A stretch of 43,872 nucleotides of DNA from Ruminococcaceae bacterium P7 (GTDB lineage: Bacteria > Bacillota > Clostridia > Oscillospirales > Acutalibacteraceae). The stretch is taken from NCBI GenBank assembly GCA_900100595.1, contig FMUA01000021.1, positions 1 through 43,872 of the forward strand, given 5' to 3'. Shown here piece after piece: positions 21,947 to 29,761 of this stretch (positions are counted from its first letter, which is position 1; each line of letters opens with the position of its first letter). A program made the translations under genes and the position numbers. Below the pieces are notes generated by a model. That model was not told the origin of the DNA, did not search any database, and was given only the letters and a program-made list of their open reading frames with translations.

Positions 21947-22276
21947 CTAAAGGAATTTTGCAATTTCCTTTTCTTTGAGCACCTTGCCTGCAGCGACGAC
22001 CTTTGCGTTGATGACCAGCACCGGCATGGTCATCACACCGTACTGCATGACCTTCTCCATATCGGTGATGTACTCCACCTCAATGCCGAATCCCGCGTTC
22101 TGCACCGCCTGCTTTGTGTTCTCGTACATCTGATGGCAAGCCTTGCAGCCCGCGCCGAGCACCTTGATGCTTGTAATTTCCCCTGAAACAACCTTTGGCT
22201 CCGATACGGAAGCGACGCCTCCGCAGCAGCAGGGCTTTGCTTCCTCTTTTTCTTTTTTGCGATTGAAAATTGACAT
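21947..22276 (-). CDS. Thioredoxin-fold small redox protein (TM0996/MTH895 type)
   Basis: A 109-residue protein. A cysteine-rich N-terminus (PCCCGG) is followed by a glutaredoxin/thioredoxin-like domain with the active-site CKAC (GAGCKACHQMYENTKQA), a cis-proline segment TMPVLVINAKVV, and the closing GKVLKEKEIAKFL. Such proteins often accompany DUF318 permeases and are believed to handle disulfide or metal-thiol chemistry for them. It follows the permease gene after 15 bases, in the same direction. Confidence 0.85.
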   Translation of the reverse strand: MSIFNRKKEKEEAKPCCCGGVASVSEPKVVSGEITSIKVLGAGCKACHQMYENTKQAVQNAGFGIEVEYITDMEKVMQYGVMTMPVLVINAKVVAAGKVLKEKEIAKFL

Positions 22277-22291
22277 GCTATAACCTCCGAT

Positions 22292-23287
22292 TTATATTAA
22301 TAAAATTTGCAAAGCGTTGAACGCATAACCGACAATGATGATTCCCGCCGCGCAGATGGCGATAAAAATACCGAGCAGCTTTGCCTTGACCGCTTTTTTG
22401 AGCATGATCATCGACGGCAGCGAAAGCGTCGTCACCCCCATCATAAAGGACAGCACCACGCCGAGCAGCGCGCCCTTTCCGAGAAGCGCCTCGGCTATCG
22501 GAATCGTGCCGAAGATATCCGCGTACATCGGAATTCCGCAGATCGTCGCGATGATCACGCCGAAGGCATTATTGCCACCGAGTGCAGTGATGACCCATTC
22601 CTCGGGAATCCAGTTGTGAATCACCGCTCCGATGCCGACACCAACCAACACATACGGAAACACCTTTTTCGCTGTCGAGAGGACCTCTCCCCACGCGTAT
22701 CGGATTCTGTCACGGAAGCGCAGCTCCTCCTGCGGGATATCGAGCGCCTTCGCACTGCGGATGTATTCCTGCACCTGATTTTCGAGGTGCAGCTTTTCAA
22801 TCAGCGTGCCGCCCGCGACGGCGATAACCAGACCGAGCACAACGTAGACGACCGCGACCTTCCATCCGAAAATGCTCATCAGCAGCACCAGACTGCCGAG
22901 ATCAACCATCGGCGACGATATCAGGAACGAAAACGTCACACCGAGCGGCAGTCCCGCGCTCGTGAATCCGATAAAAAGCGGAATACTCGAGCAGGAGCAA
23001 AACGGCGTGACCGTGCCAAGCAGCGCGGCAATGATTCTGGCTCCCATGCCGTTGAACCTGCCGAGCAGCTTTTTGCTTCTCTCGGGCGGAAAGTAGCTCT
23101 GGATATACGAAATAATCAGAATCAAAAATCCGAGCAACAGCATGATCTTGATCGTATCGTAAAGAAAAAACAGCACGCTGCCGCCGATTTGGCTGTTGAT
23201 ATCCAATCCGCACAGCATGAGCAGGCTGCCTATCAGCCGCTGCAGCCACGCCATTCCCAGAATTTCATTTTGAATAAAGCTCCCCAT
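22292..23287 (-). CDS. Permease of the DUF318/ArsP family
   Basis: A 331-residue membrane protein with about eight to ten helices. The conserved block TPFCSCSSIPLFIGFTSAG contains the CxC motif of the family, followed by GVTFSFLISSPMVDLGS, and later GIPMYADIFGTIPIAEALL. Members export organoarsenicals (ArsP) or metals. The ATG at 23287 is chosen because GGGAGG precedes it; the longer TTG frame overlaps that site. With arsR upstream and the thioredoxin-like gene downstream it forms a metal/metalloid response module. Confidence 0.85.
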   Translation of the reverse strand: MGSFIQNEILGMAWLQRLIGSLLMLCGLDINSQIGGSVLFFLYDTIKIMLLLGFLILIISYIQSYFPPERSKKLLGRFNGMGARIIAALLGTVTPFCSCSSIPLFIGFTSAGLPLGVTFSFLISSPMVDLGSLVLLMSIFGWKVAVVYVVLGLVIAVAGGTLIEKLHLENQVQEYIRSAKALDIPQEELRFRDRIRYAWGEVLSTAKKVFPYVLVGVGIGAVIHNWIPEEWVITALGGNNAFGVIIATICGIPMYADIFGTIPIAEALLGKGALLGVVLSFMMGVTTLSLPSMIMLKKAVKAKLLGIFIAICAAGIIIVGYAFNALQILLI

Positions 23288-23342
23288 ATATCCTCCCAAA
23301 AATATAGATAGATTGAGATTTGTCTATTTATTGTTCCTTGAT

Positions 23343-23366
23343 AAAGCCGTGCCCCGGCACGGCTTT
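23343..23366 (-). terminator. GC-rich hairpin between arsR and the permease gene
   Basis: AAAGCCGTGCC pairs with GGCACGGCTTT over 11 bases with a minimal loop. No T-run of note follows, so it may attenuate rather than end transcription, or protect the arsR message. The permease likely shares the arsR promoter. Confidence 0.4.
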
Positions 23367-23368
23367 GA

Positions 23369-23674
23369 TTAACAGTGTTCTCCGTCAGCATCCGTCCGCA
23401 CGCTTGTCAGCTCCGTCAGGAGTTGCAGCGCGTTCTGAGCACCCTCGGGTGAGATGGAGTAGTGCATCCACTTGCCCTCTTTGCGTCCGACGACGATTCC
23501 TGAGTCGCACAGCACCTTCATATGATGCGACATGGTGGGCTGGGTGACGTTGATATTCTCGTTGAGGTGACAGGCGCACTTCTCACCCGTCTGCAACAGC
23601 TTCAGAATTTTGATGCGGTTTTCATCGCAGAGTGCCTTGAACAGCTCGGCTGTCTTTTTCTCTGTCATTTCCAT
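23369..23674 (-). CDS. arsR: ArsR-family metal-sensing repressor
   Basis: A 101-residue protein with a winged helix (LFKALCDENRIKILKLLQTG, then VTQPTMSHHMKVLCDSGIV) and the metalloid-site sequence EKCACHLNE, close to the CxCx motif of ArsR sensors (ELCVCDL type), plus a C-terminal cysteine. Metal binding releases the repressor from DNA. Starts at 23674 and 23668 are both possible. A consensus promoter (TTGACA-16-TATAAT) and the dyad ATAGAAA/TTTCTAT lie directly upstream. Confidence 0.85.
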   Translation of the reverse strand: MEMTEKKTAELFKALCDENRIKILKLLQTGEKCACHLNENINVTQPTMSHHMKVLCDSGIVVGRKEGKWMHYSISPEGAQNALQLLTELTSVRTDADGEHC

Positions 23675-23688
23675 CCTATTCACCACAC

Positions 23689-23737
23689 ATAGAAAAGTTT
23701 CTATTTATTATTATAAACATTTTTTCTTAATTGTCAA
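23689..23737 (-). promoter_or_regulatory. arsR promoter and operator
   Basis: On the minus strand TTGACA (23737-23732), 16 bases, TATAAT (23715-23710), followed by a near-perfect dyad ATAGAAAAGTTTCTAT (23689-23704 plus strand) over the expected start. The dyad position fits ArsR autorepression. A looser ATAGA...TCTAT pair also occurs before the permease gene near 23305-23337. Confidence 0.75.
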
Positions 23738-23769
23738 GAGCAAAATGCACATTGCAAAGTATATATCCA

Positions 23770-23803
23770 TTGACATATAATACTATGCTTAATATAGTAT
23801 TAT
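23770..23803 (+). promoter_or_regulatory. padR promoter with a 10-bp inverted repeat
   Basis: TTGACA (23770-23775), 17 bases, TATAGT (23793-23798). ATAATACTAT (23777-23786) and ATAGTATTAT (23794-23803) are perfect inverted repeats that fill the spacer and cover the -10 box, the expected place for PadR autorepression. Confidence 0.75.
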
Positions 23804-23821
23804 ATGAAAGGAGGCGTTGAT

Positions 23822-24136
23822 ATGGACGCACAATTAAAACGGGGATTAATCGACATCTGCGTTTTGGCGGCAATCCGTGAGGAGGACAGCTACGGCTACC
23901 GCATTATCAAGACCGTGAAGCCCTATATCGAGATTTCCGAGTCGACCCTCTACCCTGTTCTCAGGCGGCTGGAGGAAGCTCAGATGCTCTCGGTCTATTC
24001 GGTCGAGCACAACGGCAGACTGCGCAAATACTATCACATCAACCAAGCGGGCATTGAGCGCCTGAACGCCTTTTTAGAGGAATGGAAAGAAATCACCGCA
24101 ATTTATCAATTTGTGACAAAAGGAGGCACGTCATGA
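23822..24136 (+). CDS. PadR-family transcriptional regulator
   Basis: A 104-residue protein beginning MDAQLKRGLIDICVLAAI, with the winged-helix core SYGYRIIKTVKPYIEISEST, LYPVLRRLEEAQML and a dimerisation helix. It belongs to the short PadR subfamily that is co-transcribed with a DUF1700 membrane or stress protein. AAAGGAGG precedes the ATG at 23822. It overlaps the next gene by ATGA, and a perfect inverted repeat covers its promoter. Confidence 0.88.
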   Translation: MDAQLKRGLIDICVLAAIREEDSYGYRIIKTVKPYIEISESTLYPVLRRLEEAQMLSVYSVEHNGRLRKYYHINQAGIERLNAFLEEWKEITAIYQFVTKGGTS

Positions 24137-24726
24137 GTAAAGAAGCATTCATCAACGAATTATCCGTCAAGCTGGACAGGCTCAACGAAGCGGACCGAAA
24201 GGAGTATCTGGAGTTTTTCGAGGAGCTGATCGACGACAAAATCGAGGAGGACGGCGCAAGTGAAGCCGCCGCTGTTGAAACGATGGACAGCACCGACTGT
24301 ATCGCCGACGCGATCAACAGGGAAATTCCCGTCGAGCCTGATGACGTCCCCTATGTGGAGGATCATTCGGTCATCGACTGCACCAACCGCTACAGAATGA
24401 GAGACGGCAGATATAATTTTACCGTCAAGCTTCCCGAGGACGTCAGTCTGAAAGATGTTATCATCGAAATCACGGGAGACTACCGCGGCACGCGGAGAAT
24501 GTGCACCAATCTCTTTTATCTCACCGACGGCGCGGATGCGGACTTTTCGATTTGTCTGGAAAACGACTATGACGGCTTCCGCTATTATGAGCTGACAACG
24601 GCACAATACGCTGATTCGGGTATGGGCGTCAGACTGTATCTGACCTATAAGGACAAATATTATATGGCTACCGACACCGCGAACCGCAGCGCAAAAAAAG
24701 GCAGCGGCTACTGGCTGAGCGCATAA
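24133..24726 (+). CDS. DUF1700-type protein paired with PadR
   Basis: A 197-residue protein. The N-terminal SKEAFINELSVKLDRLNEADRKEY and FFEELIDDKIEEDGASEAAA are the DUF1700 signature. The usual membrane helices are missing; the C-terminal part is instead a soluble beta-rich domain (ITGDYRGTRRMCTNLFYL). The start overlaps the padR stop by 4 bases. DUF1700-PadR pairs respond to envelope or membrane stress in Firmicutes; here the effector is probably cytoplasmic. A strong terminator follows. Confidence 0.75.
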   Translation: MSKEAFINELSVKLDRLNEADRKEYLEFFEELIDDKIEEDGASEAAAVETMDSTDCIADAINREIPVEPDDVPYVEDHSVIDCTNRYRMRDGRYNFTVKLPEDVSLKDVIIEITGDYRGTRRMCTNLFYLTDGADADFSICLENDYDGFRYYELTTAQYADSGMGVRLYLTYKDKYYMATDTANRSAKKGSGYWLSA

Positions 24727-24744
24727 GCTAAGAGTTTTTCCATA

Positions 24745-24790
24745 AAAACAGCGTGCAGAAGGAGGATACTCTCCGTCTGCACGCTGTTTT
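24745..24790 (+). terminator. Terminator after the padR-DUF1700 operon
   Basis: AAAACAGCGTGCAGA pairs with TCTGCACGCTGTTTT over 15 bases, with an inner GGAG/CTCC pairing. It works on both strands. Confidence 0.85.
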
Positions 24791-24930
24791 GTTATCCGAT
24801 AATTCTTTTACCATTCCAAGCTATCCTTTTTTCGGTTCTATTCTGCCTTTATCATAGCAAAAAAGCGGGAATTTGTTTATATTATCTGCTTTTCTCACCT
24901 CATTTTCTACTATAATATCACAAAATTATA

Positions 24931-24959
24931 TTGCAACGCGGATAGATATTTGTTAAAAT
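24931..24959 (+). promoter_or_regulatory. Promoter of the MTA/SAH nucleosidase gene
   Basis: TTGCAA (24931-24936), 17 bases, TAAAAT (24954-24959), with GAAAGGAG before the ATG at 25002. The rest of the 275-base gap holds the preceding terminator and A+T-rich sequence. Confidence 0.6.
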
Positions 24960-25001
24960 AGAGTAGTAAGGTACTATTGCATAGCAGAAAGGAGTTTCAA
25001 A

Positions 25002-25694
25002 ATGATTGGCATTATATGTGCACTGAAAATTGAAGTCGACGGACTCAAGGCGCTGATGGAGAACGCCGCAATCACGAAAAAAGCGGGACTGGATTTTATC
25101 AGCGGACAGATTTTTGAGAAGGACGTCGTTTTGCTGGAATGCGGCGTCGGAAAGGTCAATGCCGCTGTCGGCACACAGATCATGATCGACCTTTTCCATC
25201 CCGAGGTCATCATCAATTCGGGCATTGCGGGCAGTCTTTCCAAGGATTTGCTGATCGGCGATATCGTCATTTCCAGCGACTGCGTGGAGCATGACATCAA
25301 CTGTACCGCGCTGGATGAACCAAGAGGTCAGATCTGGCTGCCTGATGAAAAGAGGATCGATATTCCTGCCGACGAGGAAGTTTGCGCTAAGCTTGCGGAG
25401 TGCTGTCAGAACCTCGGCGCGCACGTCAAAATCGGCAGAATTGCGACGGGAGATATGTTCATCGTTTACAAGCGTCAGCGTGAATTCATCGCGCTGGAAT
25501 TTGACGCACTTTGCTGCGAGATGGAAGGCGGTGCGGTCGGTCATGTCTGCTACATGAACAAGGTTCCGTTTGCGATTCTTCGCTCCATCAGCGACGACTT
25601 CAAGTTCAACAAGGTGGAGAACTATGAGGAATTCAAGCAGCTCGCCGCTGACAGAACCATCAAGGCTTTGAAGAAGTTCATCAAAATGTCATAA
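25002..25694 (+). CDS. mtnN: 5'-methylthioadenosine/S-adenosylhomocysteine nucleosidase
   Basis: A 230-residue protein of normal Pfs/MtnN length. ICALKIEVDGL carries the first catalytic Glu, ECGVGKVNAAVGTQ and NSGIAGSL follow, CCEMEGGAVGHVC holds the substrate-binding Met-Glu, and ILRSISDD the catalytic Asp. It removes adenine from methylthioadenosine and S-adenosylhomocysteine, in methionine salvage. AAAGGAG precedes the ATG. The GH32 gene begins 18 bases after its stop, so read-through is likely. Confidence 0.93.
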   Translation: MIGIICALKIEVDGLKALMENAAITKKAGLDFISGQIFEKDVVLLECGVGKVNAAVGTQIMIDLFHPEVIINSGIAGSLSKDLLIGDIVISSDCVEHDINCTALDEPRGQIWLPDEKRIDIPADEEVCAKLAECCQNLGAHVKIGRIATGDMFIVYKRQREFIALEFDALCCEMEGGAVGHVCYMNKVPFAILRSISDDFKFNKVENYEEFKQLAADRTIKALKKFIKMS

Positions 25695-25712
25695 CTATGG
25701 GAGGTGACCGCC

Positions 25713-27170
25713 ATGAAAACATGGTCCAAAGAAGAACGCTACCGCGTGCTGAAAAGCGCGGATGAAATAAAAGCGCTGCATGAACGCACGATTTTGTCCG
25801 ACTACCGCCAACACTATCACATCCAGAGCGTCACGGGACTGCTCAACGACCCCAACGGCTTTGTCTTTCATGACGGCGTATGGCACCTCTTTTATCAGTG
25901 GTGCCCATGGGGAGCCGTTCACGGGCTGAAATACTGGTATCACACCACCTCCGAGAACCTTGTGCAATGGACAAACGAGGGCGTATGCATCCGTCCCGAC
26001 ACGGAATTTGACAACAAAGGCGCTTATTCCGGCTCGGCGCTGCCTACCTCGGACGCGCTCTATCTTTACTACACGGGCAATCACCGCGACGAGGACTGGA
26101 CGCGCAAATCCTACACCTGTCTCGTCAATCTGATGGATGACGGCACACCCGTTAAGCTGCCGCCGCTTTTCGGGCCGAACGCTGACTATACAGAGCATCA
26201 GCGCGACCCGAAAATCATCGAGCAGAACGGCAAGTATTACATCATACTCGGCGCTCAGACAAAGGACAAAAAGGGCTGCGTGATCATCTACACCTCCGAC
26301 TCCCCCACTGAGGGATGGCACTTCGCGGGACAACTGAAGGTTCCCGGATTTGAGGACTTCGGCGATATGTGGGAATGTCCGTCTATCGAAACCATCAGCG
26401 GCTATGACGTGCTGATTTTCTGCCCGCAGCACCTGAAGCTGCAGGGACGCGGCGGCTCCGTGCACCACAGCGGTTATCTTCTCGGTCATATGGACTGGGA
26501 GAATCTGACGTTCCGTCCCGACAACACGAGCTTCCATGTGCTGGATTTCGGCTTTGATTCCTACGCCGCCGAATGTGCCGCGAATCCGCATGACCGCAAC
26601 AAGGCGACGCTTGTCGCGTGGATGGGTTTGCCCGACGCGTCCTATCCCACCGACGAGGAGGACTGGTCAGGCTGTCTGACGCTCCCGCGTGAGCTGAGAG
26701 TCAGAGACCGCCGTCTGATTCAGCAGCCGCTTGACGAGCTGCGCGCGCTCCGCGGAGAAAAGCTCGATCTGGAAACCACCAATCTGCTGCCCCGTGTCAG
26801 TGAGCTGGAGCTTATCAGCAGAGGCGGCGACCTCAACCTGCGTCTCTTTGCCGACGCGGACGGCAACGGCGGTCTGACGATCTGCTACGATGACGACGCG
26901 AAGGAAATCACGGTCGACCGCTCGGGGCTGAAAAAGCGTTTCAACGCCGAGCAGGGCGAACAGCGCACCCGTCCCCTGCCCAAAGGTCTGTTCCATCTGC
27001 GCGTCTTTATCGACCGCAGCTCGATTGAGATTTTCGTCAATGACGGCGATGCGGTATTCTCCTCGCGCATCTTTCCGACCAATGGCGAGGAACGTCTGTT
27101 CATCAGCGGCGACGCTTCCGTTCATCTCTGGAAGCTCAACCGCGCCGTTACGGATGATTTTGTCGTTTGA
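25713..27170 (+). CDS. GH32 beta-fructosidase (sucrose-6-phosphate hydrolase-like)
   Basis: A 485-residue protein. The GH32 triad is complete: nucleophile Asp46 in LLNDPNGF, transition-state stabiliser in RDP at 164-166, and acid/base Glu221 in WECPS. FYQWCPWG and a C-terminal beta-sandwich (VFIDRSSIEIFVNDG) complete the family layout. It hydrolyses sucrose, sucrose-6-phosphate or fructans. No signal peptide is present, so it is intracellular. GGGAGG lies before the ATG at 25713. No sucrose PTS or transporter gene is adjacent. Confidence 0.93.
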   Translation: MKTWSKEERYRVLKSADEIKALHERTILSDYRQHYHIQSVTGLLNDPNGFVFHDGVWHLFYQWCPWGAVHGLKYWYHTTSENLVQWTNEGVCIRPDTEFDNKGAYSGSALPTSDALYLYYTGNHRDEDWTRKSYTCLVNLMDDGTPVKLPPLFGPNADYTEHQRDPKIIEQNGKYYIILGAQTKDKKGCVIIYTSDSPTEGWHFAGQLKVPGFEDFGDMWECPSIETISGYDVLIFCPQHLKLQGRGGSVHHSGYLLGHMDWENLTFRPDNTSFHVLDFGFDSYAAECAANPHDRNKATLVAWMGLPDASYPTDEEDWSGCLTLPRELRVRDRRLIQQPLDELRALRGEKLDLETTNLLPRVSELELISRGGDLNLRLFADADGNGGLTICYDDDAKEITVDRSGLKKRFNAEQGEQRTRPLPKGLFHLRVFIDRSSIEIFVNDGDAVFSSRIFPTNGEERLFISGDASVHLWKLNRAVTDDFVV

Positions 27171-27190
27171 GCCACACACATCACAAAACC

Positions 27191-27216
27191 AAAGGGACGG
27201 AATCAACCGTCCCTTT
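27191..27216 (+). terminator. Terminator after the GH32 gene
   Basis: AAAGGGACGG pairs with CCGTCCCTTT over 10 bases, followed by a weak T-rich stretch (CATCTATTT). The next ribosome site begins about 10 bases later. Confidence 0.6.
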
Positions 27217-27242
27217 CATCTATTTCAAGGAGTGAGCAGCGT

Positions 27243-28013
27243 ATGGGCAAAAAGCTTTTCACCGTTTCCTATGACGACGGAACCGAACAGGATCGCCGCA
27301 TCATCTCGCTGATGGAGCAATACGGCATCAAGGGCACCTTCAATCTCAGCAGCGGACTGTTCGGCAAAAAAAGCTATATCAGGCTGATCGACGGCCGCGG
27401 GAGGAGTGCCGCCGAAAAGGACGAAGCGCATCCCGGGCAATACGTCGACCACTTTATCCTGAGCAAAGAGGAAGCGCTCCGAACGTATTCGCACCCCAAC
27501 GTGGAGGTCGCAAGTCACGGCACGCATCATCTGGTTCAGAACGGTCTTTCGCGTGAGGAAGCACGGGAGGAGATCGCACGCGATGTCGAAGCGCTCTCCG
27601 GGCTGTTTGGCTATCCGATCGTCGGACACGCCTTTCCGAAGGACAGCTACAATGAAAACGTGCTGGACGCGCTGCGTGACAGCGGCGTGCGTTACGCGAG
27701 AAGAGCGTGTCACCTGCAAAAGCCGCGCGATTTTTTCTTTGACAAAAACGCCTTCCTGATTATGCCGACTTGCTCGCAGCTTGACCCGTTCGCCGAGGAA
27801 TTGCTGCGGGAGTTTATCGCGGCACCCGCGTGCAAAGAGGATATGGTCTTTTTCCTGTGGGGACACGGCTATGAGCTGGACTACGGAACCGAGCTTGGCA
27901 GCTTCGCGCATCTGGAAAAGCTGTTCCAAATGGTCTCGGCGGCAAAGGACGTGTGCTGCGTCACCAACCGCGAATTGTTTGACACAGAAAACTGCGGCAT
28001 TAAACAAAAATGA
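27243..28013 (+). CDS. Polysaccharide deacetylase (NodB fold)
   Basis: A 256-residue protein. VSYDDGTEQD (residues 8-17) holds the catalytic Asp pair and ASHGTHHLVQNG the His-x-x-x-His metal ligands (written here as SHGTHH). A later FFLWGHGYEL gives the C-terminal catalytic His. It removes N- or O-acetyl groups from a sugar polymer. No signal peptide is visible, so it may act inside the cell or on small oligosaccharides. AAGGAG precedes the ATG. Confidence 0.85.
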   Translation: MGKKLFTVSYDDGTEQDRRIISLMEQYGIKGTFNLSSGLFGKKSYIRLIDGRGRSAAEKDEAHPGQYVDHFILSKEEALRTYSHPNVEVASHGTHHLVQNGLSREEAREEIARDVEALSGLFGYPIVGHAFPKDSYNENVLDALRDSGVRYARRACHLQKPRDFFFDKNAFLIMPTCSQLDPFAEELLREFIAAPACKEDMVFFLWGHGYELDYGTELGSFAHLEKLFQMVSAAKDVCCVTNRELFDTENCGIKQK

Positions 28014-28088
28014 TTCTTTTTTGGAAATTTACCGAACGGTATGCGGTGCTATAATATTGTATATCCTGTCAGTAAAGGAGAAATAACC

Positions 28089-29558
28089 ATGAGGCAACAT
28101 TTCAAATTGCCGTTTCTGATTCTGAACCTGTTTATCCTGTTGATGACAATTGCCTCCGTGCTGATCATCGCGTTTTGTGCGAAGGAATACACGGTCAAAG
28201 CATCGGTTGACCTTCCCGAAAACGCCACGGACATTGAATACACCATCACAAACGGGAATGTCACTGTTTCCGATATCCGCATCTCGGACGGAGAGTGCCT
28301 CCTGACAGTAAAACCGGTTTCTGTGGGCAATGATATCATTTTTATCCGTCCGAAAAGCGCAGAAAGCGGTGAGGTGGTCCGGGAGGAGGATTTCGTTTTC
28401 TACGCAGGTTCCTTCGACACCATTTTCAGCCTGAAGGGTGATCTGGATTTTCAGGGAAGCTTTTTTGTGACGATCCTCATGCTGATTACGGCGATCGTTG
28501 TGATGGCCGCCCTGTGTCACGCCTTCTTCCATTATCTGAAATCAGCCCTGTTCAGCTACGCGATGGTTGCCTGCGGCGGCGTTGCACTGTTCCATTTTGT
28601 GTGCCTGACGACCGTTCTGCTCACGCTCGCCGTCAACAGCTCTGATTTTTCCGACATCCCCATCGGCCGGTATTTTTCGCTGTTTGTCAGCTCGGGTAAT
28701 ATTTTCATCCTCTGGCTGGCACCGTTTATGTCTTTGTTCTGCATCGCGCTGGCGGTCAGCAACATCACCCTCATTTATCACGAGGGCTTCGGATTCGTCA
28801 ATCTGCTTGGCATCTTTCTGAGCCTACTGTGGTTCACGGGATACCTGCTCTTTTGCTTTTTTGAAAACAACGCGAGCGGCTCCGAGCTTCACGGCAAGGT
28901 TTTCACCTCATTTTCCAACGGAATCTCCGTGCTTCTCAGCTACCTCGTCTGTATGCTGTTTTCCACGGTTCTGTCCGCCTTCCTCGCGAGCCGGAACAAG
29001 CCGCCGTATGACCGCGACTATGTCATCATTCTCGGCTGCGCGATCCGGAAAGACGGCTCTCCTACGCCGATCCTGCGCAGCAGGATAGACGCGGCTCTCC
29101 GTTTTGCCAAGGAACAGCTTGAGAAAACAGGCAAGCATCTGAAATTTGTACCCTCGGGCGGTCAGGGCAGCGATGAAGTCATTTCCGAGGCGGAATCCAT
29201 GCGCCGCTATCTCAGAGAAAAGGACATTGCCGACACGCAGATCCTGCCCGAAAGCAAGTCGGTCAACACCCTGCAGAATATCCGCTATTCCAAAAAAATC
29301 ATCGAAAGCGACGCGCCGGGTGAATACACGGCGGCGTTTGCCACTACCAACTATCACGTATTCCGCGGTTACATCCTCTGCAAAAAGCAGGGGCTGAAAA
29401 ACGCACGCGGCATCTCCGCCAAAACGAAATGGTACTTCTTCCCGAACGCGTTTCTCAGGGAGTTTGTCGGTCTGATTGTCGACGAGTGGAAAAAGCATTT
29501 CCTCGTTATCATGATGCTGGTGCTGTTTTTCGTCGCTGTCAATCTTCTTTCGTTCTGA
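28089..29558 (+). CDS. YdcF/DUF218-domain multipass membrane protein
   Basis: A 489-residue protein. Six membrane helices (starting LPFLILNLFILLMTIASVL) precede a DUF218 domain (DYVIILGCAIRKDGSPTPIL, VPSGGQGSDE, ESKSVNTLQNI, ATTNYHVFR), and a last helix (HFLVIMMLVLFFVAVNLL) follows. A large extracytoplasmic loop lies between helices 1 and 2. DUF218 (SanA/YdcF type) proteins act on the envelope, with a role in wall or vancomycin-related permeability in enterobacteria. The ATG at 28089 has AAAGGAG. Confidence 0.85.
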   Translation: MRQHFKLPFLILNLFILLMTIASVLIIAFCAKEYTVKASVDLPENATDIEYTITNGNVTVSDIRISDGECLLTVKPVSVGNDIIFIRPKSAESGEVVREEDFVFYAGSFDTIFSLKGDLDFQGSFFVTILMLITAIVVMAALCHAFFHYLKSALFSYAMVACGGVALFHFVCLTTVLLTLAVNSSDFSDIPIGRYFSLFVSSGNIFILWLAPFMSLFCIALAVSNITLIYHEGFGFVNLLGIFLSLLWFTGYLLFCFFENNASGSELHGKVFTSFSNGISVLLSYLVCMLFSTVLSAFLASRNKPPYDRDYVIILGCAIRKDGSPTPILRSRIDAALRFAKEQLEKTGKHLKFVPSGGQGSDEVISEAESMRRYLREKDIADTQILPESKSVNTLQNIRYSKKIIESDAPGEYTAAFATTNYHVFRGYILCKKQGLKNARGISAKTKWYFFPNAFLREFVGLIVDEWKKHFLVIMMLVLFFVAVNLLSF

Positions 29559-29588
29559 TGCTCGATACGAATTCTTGACAAAAAAATT

Positions 29589-29654
29589 AGGGAACCTCTA
29601 ATCCTTCAATTCCGTGCTTTTGCGCGGTAAGGAATTATTGGAGGTTCCCTTTTA
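29589..29654 (+). terminator. Terminator after the YdcF-type gene
   Basis: AGGGAACCTC pairs with GAGGTTCCCT, and the inner TAAT/ATTA part extends the stem; TTTT follows. An additional 10-bp hairpin (GGTGCAGGTT/AACCTGCACC, 29713-29742) lies between here and the converging gene and may end that transcript. Confidence 0.75.
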
Positions 29655-29761
29655 TCATTCTACACAACTGCGTTGTCGTCCCCGAAATCTTAACAGCAGC
29701 GGGTATATGTTCGGTGCAGGTTGTTTTTGGATAACCTGCACCAAGAATCATACGAATTCTT

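Noticed and set aside
22307..23311. 334-codon open frame on the plus strand opposite the permease gene
   Set aside because: Its product is low-complexity, rich in Asp/Arg/His/Gln, and lies exactly antisense to a clear membrane protein; it is a codon-bias shadow.
25695..26591. 298-codon open frame on the minus strand opposite the GH32 gene
   Set aside because: Antisense shadow; the plus-strand GH32 motifs and ribosome site are unambiguous.
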